Shown here: in pieces, positions 25,919 through 35,962 of the stretch
Numbering within the stretch: the stretch's first letter is position 1
How the letters are laid out: each line of letters opens with the position of its first letter
Source: Chloroflexota bacterium
GTDB lineage: Bacteria > Chloroflexota > Anaerolineae > Anaerolineales > Anaerolineaceae
DNA: 64,000 nt
Direction of reading: 5' to 3'
Assembly (NCBI GenBank): GCA_012517865.1
Contig: JAAYUC010000001.1
Span: 1 to 64,000, forward strand
Made by a program: the position numbers and the translations under genes
Notes under the pieces: model-generated
What the model was told of the DNA's origin: nothing
Database searches by the model: none
What the model saw: only the letters and a program-made list of their open reading frames with translations

Positions 25919-25941
25919 GTAAGTAATTATTTGCGATAAAG

Positions 25942-27294
25942 TCAGCGATTGGAAGGTTCTATGACTTCTCCCATAAGGTCGTGCTGCATGGCGGCTTTCA
26001 CCCGAACGGTAAGCATGTCTCCGGTTTTACCCTGACCCTCAGCGAACATCAAGCCATCGATTTCCGGCGCATCGCGGTAGGTTCTGCCGACCAAAATATT
26101 GTTGTCCTCATCGACGCCTTCTACCAACATGCTGAATTCTCTGTTAATTAAACGCTGGTTCTTTCGCATTGAAATTCCAGCCTGGAGATTCATCAGATCT
26201 TCCCGACGGGCTTCTTTAACGCTCTCGGCGATTGGGTCGCCAAGCGCTTCAGCTGGGGTGCCCTCTTCCGGAGAATAAGTAAAAACGCCCACATGGTCAA
26301 ACTGCATCTCCTGCAGGAAATCCAGCAGCCTCTGAAAACGTTCCTCGGTTTCATTTGGAAAGCCCACGATGAAGGTGGTGCGGATAACCAGGCCTGGAAT
26401 TTTCGCGCGCATTTTCGCGATAGTCTGGCGCACCCAATCCACATCCGACGGCCGGCGCATCGCCCGCAGCACATCAGGGTCGGCGTGCTGCAGCGGGATA
26501 TCCAGATACGGCAAGAGCTGGGAAGATTCGGCCATCAGGTCGATCAGACGGCTGGAGACATACCCCGGAAAGGTGTAAAGCAGCCTGACCCAGGGCACAT
26601 CCGGAACAGCCGGCAGCAGCGTTTCCAACAGCTCCGGAAGTCCGTCTTGAATACCCAGGTCCTGACCGTAGTCGGTCACATCCTGGGCGATGAGGTTTAT
26701 TTCTTGAATGCCCATATTTTGCAAAGCGAGCGCGTCATTCACAATATCTTGTTTTGACCTGCTTACCAGGCTGCCTTTGATACTGGGAATCGCGCAAAAA
26801 GCGCAGGAACGGCGGCAGCCGTCAGCGATTTTTAGATAGCTGCTGCGCCCTTGAATTGCGTAACCAGGCAGGCCCGAAATGAAATGAATTCGTTCATGTT
26901 CAGGGACCGCCGGAACCGTCGGCCTCGCTGTGTTTTCTTTCAGCTGAGAGAGTAAGGGCAGGATATCCGCCAATTCGCGTGTGCCAATCAGCCCATCAAT
27001 TCCCGGAACCTGTGCAAGCAGGGCTTCTTGATAACGCTGCGAAAGGCAGCCCGCGGCAATCAGCTTTTGCCCCGCTTTTTTGCGGCGGGCGAATTCTTTC
27101 AGGACGTGAATGGATTCCGCTCGGGCATCATGAATGAAACCACAGGTGTTCACGATGATGAACTCCGCGCGGGAAGGCGCCAGCGCGGGCCGTGCCCCCT
27201 GCGCAATAAGCAGGCTTTCCAGACTGCTGGAATCCACCAGGTTTTTGGCGCATCCCATAGTTGTGATGTAAAAAGTGCCGGGTAAAATCTTCAT
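25942..27294 (-). CDS. rimO: Ribosomal protein S12 methylthiotransferase RimO
   Basis: A 450-residue methylthiotransferase. The N-terminal domain has its cluster cysteines in MGCAKN (Cys15), NTCGF and GCLSQRY. A radical SAM motif CRRSCAFC and a C-terminal TRAM-like domain follow. The family adds a methylthio group to a conserved Asp of ribosomal protein S12 at the decoding centre. RimO rather than MiaB is favoured by GCAKN and SIKGSLVSR. It overlaps the upstream HTH gene by 4 bp, so the two are co-expressed. Confidence 0.92.
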   Translation of the reverse strand: MKILPGTFYITTMGCAKNLVDSSSLESLLIAQGARPALAPSRAEFIIVNTCGFIHDARAESIHVLKEFARRKKAGQKLIAAGCLSQRYQEALLAQVPGIDGLIGTRELADILPLLSQLKENTARPTVPAVPEHERIHFISGLPGYAIQGRSSYLKIADGCRRSCAFCAIPSIKGSLVSRSKQDIVNDALALQNMGIQEINLIAQDVTDYGQDLGIQDGLPELLETLLPAVPDVPWVRLLYTFPGYVSSRLIDLMAESSQLLPYLDIPLQHADPDVLRAMRRPSDVDWVRQTIAKMRAKIPGLVIRTTFIVGFPNETEERFQRLLDFLQEMQFDHVGVFTYSPEEGTPAEALGDPIAESVKEARREDLMNLQAGISMRKNQRLINREFSMLVEGVDEDNNILVGRTYRDAPEIDGLMFAEGQGKTGDMLTVRVKAAMQHDLMGEVIEPSNR

Positions 27295-28610
27295 GGTTTT
27301 GTGGTTGGCGATGGAGTAAGTAAAAAGGAAGGCAGCGACGAAAGGTCTGTCATACCGATTGGGTCAAAGCGCAGCCTGCCAATCGAACCGACGCGATTAA
27401 TAGGCTCCAGCGCCGCGCCGTTGAAAACAAACGACAGGGCGGCAATATTTCCAGCTTCCACTTCAATGTATTCGTTGGCGCTGTAGGCATTCGCACTTCC
27501 GGCCGGCATCCTGCCGCTGAACACCTGTTTCCCATCCACGCTTACCCGAACCCAGACGGTCTGGCGCGCCTGGATTACCACCTGAACCGATGCCGTGGTA
27601 TCGGTTGGCAGGATAGGAGGGGTTGGCGAGGGCAACAGTACCGCTTGTTCAGTAACGACTGGCGTGGTCGTCGGCATCACTTCCACAGGCGTTTGGGAAC
27701 CAATCAAGACATCCATCATTTCTGGCAGCTCAGTTGCGGCCGCCTTATTGTTAGTTTGATACGCGACAAGGTCCGCTGCGCCCCAGATGAGAAAAAAGAG
27801 GATTCCGCCGACCAAGAGCGTGCCAAAAAAGAGATCCAGCGTAAAGAAGCGCCGCAGGACAAGAAAAATTGGCGGGAGTTTGTGAGGCGTTCTCATGCGC
27901 TGTGATTGAGGATTCGCTTTTTCAAGCCGGCGTTCCTGCAAGGCATCAGCAAAACGAATCAGGAGCATCTCAGTGTCCAGATTGAGGAAGCGCGCGTAGG
28001 TCTGCAGCAGACCCTTGGCTTCGGATGGACTGGCAAAGGAATCCAATAATCCCTGTTCCAACGCGACCAATTGTTTTCTGGGAATGTGGGTCTGTTCAGT
28101 GAGCAATTCCCATGGAACATCGAGGTATTTGCGGCGGTTCTGGAGTTCTCTGCCAATTTCATCCAGGATTTGCTGCGAGCGCGTACTGGCGGGCGGCGGC
28201 GGAACTGGCTTTTCGGTCGCTTTTTGTTTGCTAACGGCCAGTTTTGGAAAAACGATACTTTTTTTCTTTGCTTGTCTGCCCTTAGCCTGGGGAATTTTGG
28301 TCTGCTCCGGTTTTAGGACCTTGGCGGGATGTTCCTTGGGCTCCGCGGCGGCTGTTTGCATTATTGGGCTTGCGGGAATCGGAGCGGGCGCGGTCGATTC
28401 CGGGGTCGTTTCCAACGGGACGCCAAGAAAATCCGCGTAAATTTTCAGGAATCCGCGCGCTTGCGTTCTGGACCCGAGTTCAGCATATTCATCATTCTCG
28501 AGCGCCTCCAGCAGTGACAGACGGATGCGCGTCGCGCTGGCGACCTGCTCGAGCGGGATGTGCTTTTCCTCTCGAATCGATTTGAGCTGTGAGCCGGTGA
28601 GTTCAGCCAT
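27291..28610 (-). CDS. RodZ-like membrane protein with two helix-turn-helix domains
   Basis: A 439-residue protein. An XRE/RodZ-type HTH covers residues 1-68 (LKSIREEKHIPLEQVASATR) and a second, more diverged HTH about 148-215. A Pro/Lys-rich linker separates them. One membrane helix (LLVGGILFFLIWGAADLV, about 270-288) and an extracytoplasmic beta domain of the RodZ C-terminal type (DUF4115-like) follow, ending Pro/Thr-rich. RodZ links MreB to the cell wall; whether that applies here is unclear. It is translationally coupled to rimO. The tandem HTH is unusual, because RodZ normally has one. Confidence 0.75.
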   Translation of the reverse strand: MAELTGSQLKSIREEKHIPLEQVASATRIRLSLLEALENDEYAELGSRTQARGFLKIYADFLGVPLETTPESTAPAPIPASPIMQTAAAEPKEHPAKVLKPEQTKIPQAKGRQAKKKSIVFPKLAVSKQKATEKPVPPPPASTRSQQILDEIGRELQNRRKYLDVPWELLTEQTHIPRKQLVALEQGLLDSFASPSEAKGLLQTYARFLNLDTEMLLIRFADALQERRLEKANPQSQRMRTPHKLPPIFLVLRRFFTLDLFFGTLLVGGILFFLIWGAADLVAYQTNNKAAATELPEMMDVLIGSQTPVEVMPTTTPVVTEQAVLLPSPTPPILPTDTTASVQVVIQARQTVWVRVSVDGKQVFSGRMPAGSANAYSANEYIEVEAGNIAALSFVFNGAALEPINRVGSIGRLRFDPIGMTDLSSLPSFLLTPSPTTKP

Positions 28611-28623
28611 AAGGTGATTTTAA

Positions 28624-28663
28624 CAAAACCAGCCTGTTCTGCCAAATTGGAGACAGGCTGGTT
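28624..28663 (-). terminator. Terminator after rplI
   Basis: An 11-bp stem (AACCAGCCTGT at 28627-28637 with its complement at 28653-28663) with a 15-nt loop is followed on the minus strand by TTTTGTT. It lies 23 bp after the rplI stop and separates it from the RodZ-like gene. Confidence 0.75.
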
Positions 28664-28686
28664 CTTCTTCTGAAAAGTTCGCCAGT

Positions 28687-29229
28687 TTACGCTTCAGCGG
28701 ATTCTTCAGCGTTTTCAGCGGGTGTTTCCACAGCGGGTTCAGGTGCGGTTTCCGCGGCTTTGGTAGGGCGAACCTTGGTCGCCTCGCCTTCGCGGCGGAC
28801 AATCACCTGGAGCTGCGGAATCAAGTCGATGGTCAGGTGCACGGGAACTTCGTATTCCCCGAGCGTGCGAATGGGTTCAAGTACAATCTGGTGGCGGTCA
28901 AGTTCAACACCCTTGAGTTCTTTCACCTTTTCGGCAACCATCTGGCTGGTAACGGAACCGTAAAGCTTTCCGGTTTCACCGGCTTTGACAGCGAATTCGA
29001 GCCTCAGGCCAGATAAAATATCCGCCAGACCCTGGAGTTCGTTGTTCAAAATCGCGCGCTTTTCGCTTGCTTTTTGGCCGATGGTCTCGGACAGTTTGAT
29101 GGAGCTTTCGGTGGCTGGCAGTGCAAGACCCTGCGGAATCAGGTAGTTTCTTCCGTAACCATCAGCGACTTTTTTGATATCCCCCGCCCGACCTAATTTG
29201 TAAACGTCCTTAATCAATAAAACTTTCAT
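28687..29229 (-). CDS. rplI: 50S ribosomal protein L9
   Basis: A 180-residue L9. The N-terminal RNA-binding motif GRAGDIKKVADGYGRNYLIP is intact, followed by the long connecting helix and C-terminal domain. An extra tail of about 30 residues rich in Ala, Glu and Pro extends beyond the usual 150 or so. L9 usually lies in an rpsF-ssb-rpsR-rplI operon; here it stands alone. On the minus strand TTGACA (29318-29323) lies upstream but with a short spacer to TAGAAT, so the promoter is uncertain. Confidence 0.95.
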   Translation of the reverse strand: MKVLLIKDVYKLGRAGDIKKVADGYGRNYLIPQGLALPATESSIKLSETIGQKASEKRAILNNELQGLADILSGLRLEFAVKAGETGKLYGSVTSQMVAEKVKELKGVELDRHQIVLEPIRTLGEYEVPVHLTIDLIPQLQVIVRREGEATKVRPTKAAETAPEPAVETPAENAEESAEA

Positions 29230-29412
29230 CTCAAGCCCTTTCTATAGCTTATTGTCATATTTGCCCGGAATGAAGGGTACAACACCCGAGCCGCTCAATT
29301 CTATCACATTTAAAAAATGTCAAATGCCGGGATTGGACTGTCAGTGCCCGGTCGGTGCCTGAATAGATTATACTTATTGCGGTTAACAAACTAACTTTTG
29401 CTGAGGGTATCT

Positions 29413-31068
29413 ATGACTGATCAAGAGAGCTTTGAGAACTGGCGAACCAATCTTTATGAGTGTTCCAAAAACAAGTTTCCCGAGCGAAAAGCTGTTTTCA
29501 AGACCTCGTCTGATATTCCGCTTGACCCGATTGTTCCTCCCGAGCACATTCACCCGAATCGTTTCAGTGAGCTTGGTTTTCCGGGAGAGTATCCATACGT
29601 CCGCGGTGTGCAGCCGACGATGTACCGCGGGCGCTTCTGGACGATGCGGCAGTACGCGGGATATTCCAGTGCTGAGGAATCCAACGCGCGCTATCGCTTC
29701 CTGTTGGAACAGGGTCAGACCGGACTTTCTGTGGCTTTTGACCTACCGACGCAGATTGGATACGATGCCGACGATCCCATAGCCCAGGGCGAGGTGGGGA
29801 AGGTCGGGGTGTCCATATCTTCGATTGAGGATATGGAGACGCTGTTCAAGGGAATCCCACTGGACAAGGTGTCCACCAGCATGACGATCAACGCACCAGC
29901 GGCGATACTGCTGGCAGCGTATATTGCCGTCGCGAAAAAACAAGGCGTGGAAACCGCCAAGCTGCGCGGAACAATCCAAAACGACATTTTGAAAGAGTAT
30001 GTGGCGCGCGGAACTTACATTTATCCGCCCGCGCCCAGCATGCGGCTTATCACGGATACCATGCGATTTTGCCGGACCGAAGTTCCCAACTGGAATACGA
30101 TCAGCATTTCGGGATATCACATTCGCGAGGCCGGCTCGACTGCCGCGCAGGAGGTCGGCTTTACGCTGGCAAACGCCATCGCGTACATCGAAGCGGCCAA
30201 AGAAGCTGGCATGGACGTAGATGATTTCGCTCCGCAGCTATCTTTCTTCTTCAACGCGCATAACAATTTTCTTGAGGAAATTGCTAAGTTCCGAGCTGCC
30301 CGCCGGCTTTATGCCAAAATCATGCGGGAGCGCTTTGGAGCTCAAAAAGCCGAATCCCAAAAGCTGCGCTTTCACACCCAAACCGCCGGCTCCACGCTTA
30401 CCGCGCAGCAGCCGGAAAACAACGTCGTCCGGGTGACCCTCCAGGCTCTCGCGGCAGTGTTGGGCGGAACGCAGTCTTTGCACACCAACAGCATGGATGA
30501 AGCCCTGTGGCTGCCGACGGAAAAATCCGTTCAGGTGGCTTTGCGCACACAGCAGATTATCGCCTATGAATCTGGCGTCGCGGATGTCGTGGACCCGCTG
30601 GCTGGTTCTTATCTGATTGAATATCTGACTGACCAGATTGAAGAGAAGGCGGCTGAATATATTCATAAAATCGATGAGTTGGGGGGCGCTCTAAAAGCGA
30701 TTGATTACGGCTTTATCTCCAATGAAATCCAGGATGCCGCGTTCAGCGCGCAGCGCAGGTTGGAAACAGTCGAAGATGTGGTTGTGGGGGTGAACAAATT
30801 CCAACAGGAAGAAACGCTTGAACTGGAATCTTTGCGCATTAATCCGGTCATCGAGGCGCAGCAAAGGGAACGCCTGGCGCGCTTGCGAGAGACAAGAGAC
30901 GCGCAGCGCGCGGCGGAACTCTTGAGTCAGCTTGAAACCGCTGCCAGGGGAAGTGAAAACCTGATACCGCTTTTCATCACCTGTGTCGAGAACAAATTGA
31001 CCCTGGGCGAAATTTGCAACCTGCTCCGCAGCGTCTGGGGCGAATACAGAGCGCCAAGTTTTATCTAA
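29413..31068 (+). CDS. Methylmalonyl-CoA mutase large-subunit catalytic domain
   Basis: A 551-residue protein comprising only the substrate-binding TIM barrel, with no B12-binding DxHxxG domain. That domain must be a separate subunit, not in this window. Motifs are [20 protein letters not shown] and [15 protein letters not shown]. The enzyme interconverts methylmalonyl-CoA and succinyl-CoA. ATG 29413 with upstream TGAGGGT is preferred to a TTG at 29398. It is followed after 8 bp by the epimerase, which supports the methylmalonyl rather than the isobutyryl substrate. Confidence 0.9.
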   Translation: MTDQESFENWRTNLYECSKNKFPERKAVFKTSSDIPLDPIVPPEHIHPNRFSELGFPGEYPYVRGVQPTMYRGRFWTMRQYAGYSSAEESNARYRFLLEQGQTGLSVAFDLPTQIGYDADDPIAQGEVGKVGVSISSIEDMETLFKGIPLDKVSTSMTINAPAAILLAAYIAVAKKQGVETAKLRGTIQNDILKEYVARGTYIYPPAPSMRLITDTMRFCRTEVPNWNTISISGYHIREAGSTAAQEVGFTLANAIAYIEAAKEAGMDVDDFAPQLSFFFNAHNNFLEEIAKFRAARRLYAKIMRERFGAQKAESQKLRFHTQTAGSTLTAQQPENNVVRVTLQALAAVLGGTQSLHTNSMDEALWLPTEKSVQVALRTQQIIAYESGVADVVDPLAGSYLIEYLTDQIEEKAAEYIHKIDELGGALKAIDYGFISNEIQDAAFSAQRRLETVEDVVVGVNKFQQEETLELESLRINPVIEAQQRERLARLRETRDAQRAAELLSQLETAARGSENLIPLFITCVENKLTLGEICNLLRSVWGEYRAPSFI

Positions 31069-31076
31069 AGGAAGCC

Positions 31077-31487
31077 ATGAAACCAATCAAAATTAACCAC
31101 ATAGCTATTGTCGTAAAGGATATTGAGGAATCTCTTGATTTCTGGGTAAAAGCTTTTGGCTTGCATCTCGACCATGTGGAAGAGGTCCCCTCACAGACCT
31201 CCAAGGTGGCATTTTTACCGCTGGGCGAAAGCGAAGTAGAGCTTGTCCAGCCGACGACGACTGACAGCGGCATGGCAGCTTTCCTGGAAAAACGAGGAGA
31301 AGGGATGCATCACCTGTGTATTGAAGTCGAAGACATTGAGGCCGCGCTCGCGCATCTGACTGAAATGGGCGTGCGGTTGATTAACACCAAGCCGGAAGTG
31401 CTGCCCGGCAGGAAAATGGCCTTTATCCACCCGAAAGCAGCCAACGGCGTTTTAATCGAGCTCTACCAATTGACCGGCGACGCATAA
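31077..31487 (+). CDS. mce: Methylmalonyl-CoA epimerase
   Basis: A 136-residue glyoxalase-fold protein. Metal ligands are visible as His8 in INHIAIVV, Glu in VELVQPT, His in GMHHLCIEV and Glu near the C terminus in LIELYQL. It racemises methylmalonyl-CoA, linking propionyl-CoA carboxylation and the mutase. The start ATG 31077 is 8 bp after the mutase stop, with AAGGAAG overlapping the gap. Confidence 0.93.
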   Translation: MKPIKINHIAIVVKDIEESLDFWVKAFGLHLDHVEEVPSQTSKVAFLPLGESEVELVQPTTTDSGMAAFLEKRGEGMHHLCIEVEDIEAALAHLTEMGVRLINTKPEVLPGRKMAFIHPKAANGVLIELYQLTGDA

Positions 31488-31563
31488 CTTGCAGATTGCT
31501 CCCAGGTTCAATTAACGTCGTCCCTTACTCACCAAAGGGAACTACCAGCAAAAAGGAGAGAAA

Positions 31564-32898
31564 ATGCTGATAACCAATGGAATAATCATCCGCTGGGGGG
31601 AGACCTCCGAAGTCTTGGAAGGAAAAGCGCTGCGACTGCAGGGCGGGCTCATCGACAGTATCGCGGATGAGGAAGTATTAAGGAGCGCCTATCCAGAAGA
31701 AGAGATTCTCGATGCCGGGGGGCAGCTGGTTATGGCTGGCAATATTTGTGCGCATACCCATTTTTATGGAGCCTTTTCCCGCGGGATGGCCATCCCTGGA
31801 GAGCCGCCGGCTGATTTCCCTGCCATCCTGAAAAACTTGTGGTGGAAGCTGGACAAAGCGCTGGATGAGGACGCTGTTTGGTACTCCGCTCTCGTCTGCC
31901 TTGTGGATGCCATTAAGTACGGCACAACAACTCTTTTTGACCACCACGCTTCGCCAAACTGCATCGATGGGTCCCTGGATAACATTGCCGAGGCTGTTTC
32001 ACGGGCAGGTTTGCGGGCTTCTTTGTGTTACGAGGTGACTGACCGGGATGGAGAAGAACGCGTGTCCGCTGGCATCAGAGAAAACGCGCGCTTTATCGAA
32101 AAGTGCGCCGCCAGCGCGGACAGTCCGCTAATCAGAGCGCATTTCGGTTTGCACGCCAGCCTGACAGTTTCAGCGGAAACGTTGGAGCGCTGTCTGACTG
32201 CCAACCAGGGAAAGGCTGGTTTTCACGTACACGCCGCGGAAGGTCTGGTTGACCAGGAAGACAGCCTGAAAAAGTATGGTAAACGCGTGATAGAACGTTT
32301 CTATGAGGCCGGTGTGTTGGGAGAGAAAAGCATCCTGGCGCACGGCGTGCATGCCAGCGAGCTGGAGTTGAAGCTTTTGGCAGAAACCAGAACCTGGCTC
32401 TCGCATCAGCCGCGCTCAAATATGAATAACGCCGTCGGCGTGGCCCCGGTGCTGGACATGCTGAAACGCGGTGTGCGCGTGGTCTTGGGGAACGACGGCT
32501 TCTCCAACGCCATGTGGGAGGAGTGGAAGGCTGCTTACTTCATCCAGAAAGACCACGGCAGGGATCCGCGTTTGATGAGCGGGTACGATGTGATGAAGAT
32601 AGCTGTAGAGAATAATTCCAGGCTTGCGACCCAAACTTTCGGCGGGCTGCGCGTAGGAGAGCTATCTCCAGGCGCTGCGGCCGATATCATCCTGGTCGAT
32701 TACCATCCCATCACGCCGCTGACCGCGGGCAATCTGCCCTGGCATATTTTGTTTGGTTTTCGCGAGGGAATGGTGACCGGTACAATCGTCGCCGGCCGCC
32801 TGCTGATGCGCGACCGCAAGCTCGTTAGCCTGGATGAAGCTGAAATCGCGGCTAAAGCCCGCGAGGCGGCCTTGAGAACCTGGAAAAAAATTCTATAG
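31564..32898 (+). CDS. ssnA: SsnA-like amidohydrolase / aminohydrolase
   Basis: A 444-residue amidohydrolase-superfamily enzyme. Metal-binding residues are His64 and His66 in AHTHFYG, a His in HVHAAEG, a further His in ILAHGVH and Asp in LGNDGFS. The best family match by pattern is SsnA, whose gene in enterobacteria and clostridia lies with selenium-dependent molybdenum hydroxylases; the same link is seen here. It probably deaminates or ring-opens a purine-like or related heterocycle. AAGGAG precedes the ATG, 76 bp after mce, so this may be the first gene of the main operon. Confidence 0.82.
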   Translation: MLITNGIIIRWGETSEVLEGKALRLQGGLIDSIADEEVLRSAYPEEEILDAGGQLVMAGNICAHTHFYGAFSRGMAIPGEPPADFPAILKNLWWKLDKALDEDAVWYSALVCLVDAIKYGTTTLFDHHASPNCIDGSLDNIAEAVSRAGLRASLCYEVTDRDGEERVSAGIRENARFIEKCAASADSPLIRAHFGLHASLTVSAETLERCLTANQGKAGFHVHAAEGLVDQEDSLKKYGKRVIERFYEAGVLGEKSILAHGVHASELELKLLAETRTWLSHQPRSNMNNAVGVAPVLDMLKRGVRVVLGNDGFSNAMWEEWKAAYFIQKDHGRDPRLMSGYDVMKIAVENNSRLATQTFGGLRVGELSPGAAADIILVDYHPITPLTAGNLPWHILFGFREGMVTGTIVAGRLLMRDRKLVSLDEAEIAAKAREAALRTWKKIL

Positions 32899-32911
32899 AA
32901 AGAGACTGAAA

Positions 32912-33571
32912 ATGACATACACCATTGGAATTATTGGCGGAACAGGAAGGGAAGGAAAGGGTCTGGCATATCGCTGGGCAAAAGCCGGGCATCAGGTCAT
33001 TATTGGCTCGAGGTCAGAGGAAAAAGCCCTCGCTGCGGCAGCCGATCTGGCGGCGATGCTGCCGCAAGACGCCAAAATCCTGGGCATGACAAACGCGGAG
33101 GCTGTCGCCAGGTGCGATATTGCCGTACTCACGGTACCCTTCAGCGCTCACGCCGAGACGCTGACCGCGTTAAAAGATTTGTTGAAGGGAAAGATCCTCA
33201 TTGATGTCACGGTTCCTCTGAACCCGGCCAAAGTAACCCGCGTCTCGATGCCGCCCGAAGGCTCCGCCGCGCAGCAGGCGCAAAAGATTCTGGGTGAAGA
33301 AGTGCAGGTTGTGGCAGCTTTTCAAAATATCGCGTATGAACACCTGCTGAACGATGAGAAAGTGGAATGCGACGTTCTGGTTTGTGGAACCGGCAAGGAA
33401 GCCCGAAGAACTGTGATTGGTCTGGTCCAGGATGTGGGTCTGACTGGCTGGGACGCCGGAGTGATTGAAAACGCGGTCGTCCTGGAAGGGCTGACCTCGA
33501 TTCTCATCGGTCTGAACATTCAACACAAGGTCAGTTCCGCCGGAATTAAAATCACAGGAATTCCTGAATAA
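32912..33571 (+). CDS. npdG: F420H2:NADP+ oxidoreductase (NpdG)
   Basis: A 219-residue Rossmann protein starting IGIIGGTGREGKGLAYRWAK followed by VIIGSRSEEKA, the dinucleotide and 2'-phosphate-binding pattern of NADPH-dependent F420 reductases. It passes hydride between NADPH and coenzyme F420. It is directly joined to cofE, with the next ATG following its stop, so supply of reduced F420 and its synthesis are co-regulated. Length is typical for NpdG or Fno. Confidence 0.9.
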   Translation: MTYTIGIIGGTGREGKGLAYRWAKAGHQVIIGSRSEEKALAAAADLAAMLPQDAKILGMTNAEAVARCDIAVLTVPFSAHAETLTALKDLLKGKILIDVTVPLNPAKVTRVSMPPEGSAAQQAQKILGEEVQVVAAFQNIAYEHLLNDEKVECDVLVCGTGKEARRTVIGLVQDVGLTGWDAGVIENAVVLEGLTSILIGLNIQHKVSSAGIKITGIPE

Positions 33572-34351
33572 ATGCCTGTATCCAGAAGCTTGCTCCTAAG
33601 CACCGTTCCAAACCTTCCTGAAATTGTGCCAGGCGACGACCTTTCCGGACTGATTTTCAAGGCCGTCCTTGAGAGTAACATGACGATTAAAGACGGGGAC
33701 ATCTTTGTTATCGCCCAAAAAATCGTCTCGAAATCCGAAGGGCGGTTGGTAAATTTAAAAACTGTTATTCCCAGCCAGCGCGCACAGGAAATCGCGGCGC
33801 AAATTGACAAACGGCCGGAACTGGTGGAACTCATTCTTTCAGAAAGCAGCGAAGTGCTGCGCATTCGCCCGGGCACAATCATCGTGGAGCACAGAAGCGG
33901 ATTTGTGTGCGCAAACGCTGGCATTGACCATTCCAATGTAACAGGTCCCTGGGGGCAGCCAGAAGATTGGGTCCTTTTACTGCCTGAAAACGCTGACCGT
34001 TCCGCGCAGAATCTGCGCGAGAGCTTACAGCGCCTGAGCGGCAAAAAAATTGGCGTATTAATCATTGATTCCCACGGCAGAGCCTGGCGCAACGGCATTG
34101 TTGGCGTCAGCATTGGATTGGCTGGTATGCCGGCGCTGGTGGACATGCGCGGAAAGCCGGATAGATTCAAATACGCCCTGCGGGTAACCGTCATTGCCGC
34201 CGCGGATGAACTGGCAGCCGGGGCATCGCTGATGATGGGACAGGCCGCTGAAGGAACGCCGGTTGTTTTGGCGCGCGGATTTCCGTATGAACTGACGGAA
34301 GACTGCGCTGCACGCCTCGTTCGCGATAAAAAATACGATTTATTCCGATGA
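33572..34351 (+). CDS. cofE: Coenzyme F420-0:L-glutamate ligase
   Basis: A 259-residue CofE. Motifs are LPEIVPGDDL (15-24), DIFVIAQKIVSKSEG and DSHGRAWRNGIVGVSIG. It adds gamma-linked glutamates to F420-0 using GTP. There is no C-terminal nitroreductase domain, so it is not an FbiB fusion. It starts immediately after npdG without a gap and overlaps cofD by 4 bp. Confidence 0.93.
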   Translation: MPVSRSLLLSTVPNLPEIVPGDDLSGLIFKAVLESNMTIKDGDIFVIAQKIVSKSEGRLVNLKTVIPSQRAQEIAAQIDKRPELVELILSESSEVLRIRPGTIIVEHRSGFVCANAGIDHSNVTGPWGQPEDWVLLLPENADRSAQNLRESLQRLSGKKIGVLIIDSHGRAWRNGIVGVSIGLAGMPALVDMRGKPDRFKYALRVTVIAAADELAAGASLMMGQAAEGTPVVLARGFPYELTEDCAARLVRDKKYDLFR

Positions 34352-35328
34352 TGACTGACGCCGCGGTTGAATTTTCTGATTTTCGGGTTGCAGCACTCGC
34401 GGGTGGTGTGGGCGGCGCGAAGCTTGTCCGCGGACTTGACAGTGTATTGCAGCCCGGAAAACTCACCGTCATTGTCAACACCGGGGACGATTTCGTACAC
34501 TTCGGCCTCCAAATCTGCCCGGACCTGGATACTGTCTGTTACGCACTGGCCGGCCTGGCAGACCCGATGAAGGGCTGGGGAAGGGCTGATGAAACCTGGC
34601 AGGTTTTTACTTCGCTGGCAGAACTTGATGCCCCAACCTGGTTTCAGCTCGGGGATAAAGACCTGGCGCTGCACCTTGAACGCACGCGACTGCTGCAATC
34701 CGGCTGGAGCCTGAGCGCGCTGACCAGAGGTTTTTGCGACCGCTGGAATATTCGCAGCCGCGTTCTGCCTATGTGTGACGAGCCGTTCCGCACGCGCGTC
34801 AGAACGGCCGAAGGCAAGCTGCTGGATTTTCAGGAGTATTTTGTGCGGGAACGGTGCGAGCCAAAGGTTCAGGAGTTTGTGTTTGCCCACGCCGAAAATA
34901 TTCAAGCTGCCCCGGAGGTACTGCCAGCCCTTCTGGAGGCTGATTTGGTGGTGTTGTGCCCATCCAACCCATGGGTCAGCATTGACCCGATTCTTCATCT
35001 GCCGGGCATCCGAGAAATTTTGCAAGAAAAAGTTGTCGTGGCAGTATCGCCAATCATCCAGGGCAAGACCATCAAAGGCCCGGCCGCGAAAATGTTCGCG
35101 GAATTGGGGATACCTCCCAGCAGCCTCAGCGTGCTGGACCATTACGCGGATTTTCTGGACGGCTTTGTCTATGACGCGCTTGATCGGGAAGTGTTCCAAA
35201 ATTATGACGCGGAGCGTATAATATTATATGGAACAGACACTCTAATGAAAACCGATGAAGATAAAACCAGATTGGCAGCTGAAGTCCTGCGATTTGGACA
35301 AAATCTCATCTCAAGGAAAGCGCCGTGA
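34348..35328 (+). CDS. cofD: 2-phospho-L-lactate (or enolpyruvyl) transferase CofD
   Basis: A 326-residue CofD. The conserved loop ALAGGVGGAKL (16-26) and VNTGDDFVHFGLQICPDLD are characteristic. It transfers the phospho-lactyl or phosphoenolpyruvyl group from the GDP-activated donor to FO, making F420-0 or dehydro-F420-0. It overlaps both cofE (ATGA) and cofC (GTGA), so the three are translationally linked. FO synthase (cofG/cofH or fbiC) is not in the window. Confidence 0.94.
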   Translation: MMTDAAVEFSDFRVAALAGGVGGAKLVRGLDSVLQPGKLTVIVNTGDDFVHFGLQICPDLDTVCYALAGLADPMKGWGRADETWQVFTSLAELDAPTWFQLGDKDLALHLERTRLLQSGWSLSALTRGFCDRWNIRSRVLPMCDEPFRTRVRTAEGKLLDFQEYFVRERCEPKVQEFVFAHAENIQAAPEVLPALLEADLVVLCPSNPWVSIDPILHLPGIREILQEKVVVAVSPIIQGKTIKGPAAKMFAELGIPPSSLSVLDHYADFLDGFVYDALDREVFQNYDAERIILYGTDTLMKTDEDKTRLAAEVLRFGQNLISRKAP

Positions 35329-35942
35329 TTACATGGGCACTTATTCCGGTAAAAAGATTTAACTTGGGCAAATCCCGCCTCCACGAAGTGCTGTCCCCGG
35401 CGGAACTGGAGGCGGTGAACCGACACTTGTTTAAAAAAACGCTTGCCACAGTCAAAGACAGCGGCGTTTTCAATCGCGTTATGGTGATTAGCGAAGACCC
35501 AGAAGTATTGCTCTGGGTTTCGGATCAGGGCTGTTACGCCCTGCCTGAGGAACATACCGGAGACCTCAACTCGGCGCTAATGCAGGCGCTGGATGCCATT
35601 GTCAGACAGGGCGGGGGAAGCGTGTTAATGATTCCCACCGACCTGCCGCTGCTTTCAGCCTCGGATTTACGAATCTTGGAAGGATTAGTCCCGGAAAAGA
35701 ACGGGCTACTAATAGTTCCAGATCATCAGATGACCGGAACAAACGCGCTTTTCGTAACTGAGCCGAAGCTGATGCCTACGGCTTTTGGCGCGAATTCCTT
35801 CGCGCTGCACCTGGCCCTGGCGGAAGAACGCGGGCTAAGACAGGTAATCCATCTAAGCAGCAACATCCAGCGCGACCTGGACACTCCTGAAGATTTGGCG
35901 TTCTTTGGGGATAGTCTTTATCAAAAACCTATCATTAACTAA
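35325..35942 (+). CDS. cofC: 2-phospho-L-lactate / phosphoenolpyruvate guanylyltransferase CofC
   Basis: A 205-residue nucleotidyltransferase. The start [16 protein letters not shown] is the CofC version of the GT-A nucleotide loop, and [14 protein letters not shown] is the metal site. It activates 2-phospholactate or PEP with GTP and releases pyrophosphate, which the pyrophosphatase further down the operon could remove. GTG start overlapping the cofD stop. Confidence 0.92.
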   Translation: MITWALIPVKRFNLGKSRLHEVLSPAELEAVNRHLFKKTLATVKDSGVFNRVMVISEDPEVLLWVSDQGCYALPEEHTGDLNSALMQALDAIVRQGGGSVLMIPTDLPLLSASDLRILEGLVPEKNGLLIVPDHQMTGTNALFVTEPKLMPTAFGANSFALHLALAEERGLRQVIHLSSNIQRDLDTPEDLAFFGDSLYQKPIIN

Positions 35943-35962
35943 TCGCAGAAAGGGAACCAACC

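Noticed and set aside
31515-31545. Possible terminator before ssnA
   Set aside because: Only a 6-bp weak stem (TCCCTT/AAGGGA) without a U-run.
33520-35199. 559-codon open frame on the minus strand
   Set aside because: It is antisense to npdG, cofE and cofD, which have clear family motifs and coupled starts. Its translation has no recognisable domain and is rich in Arg, Ser and His, typical of a shadow frame.
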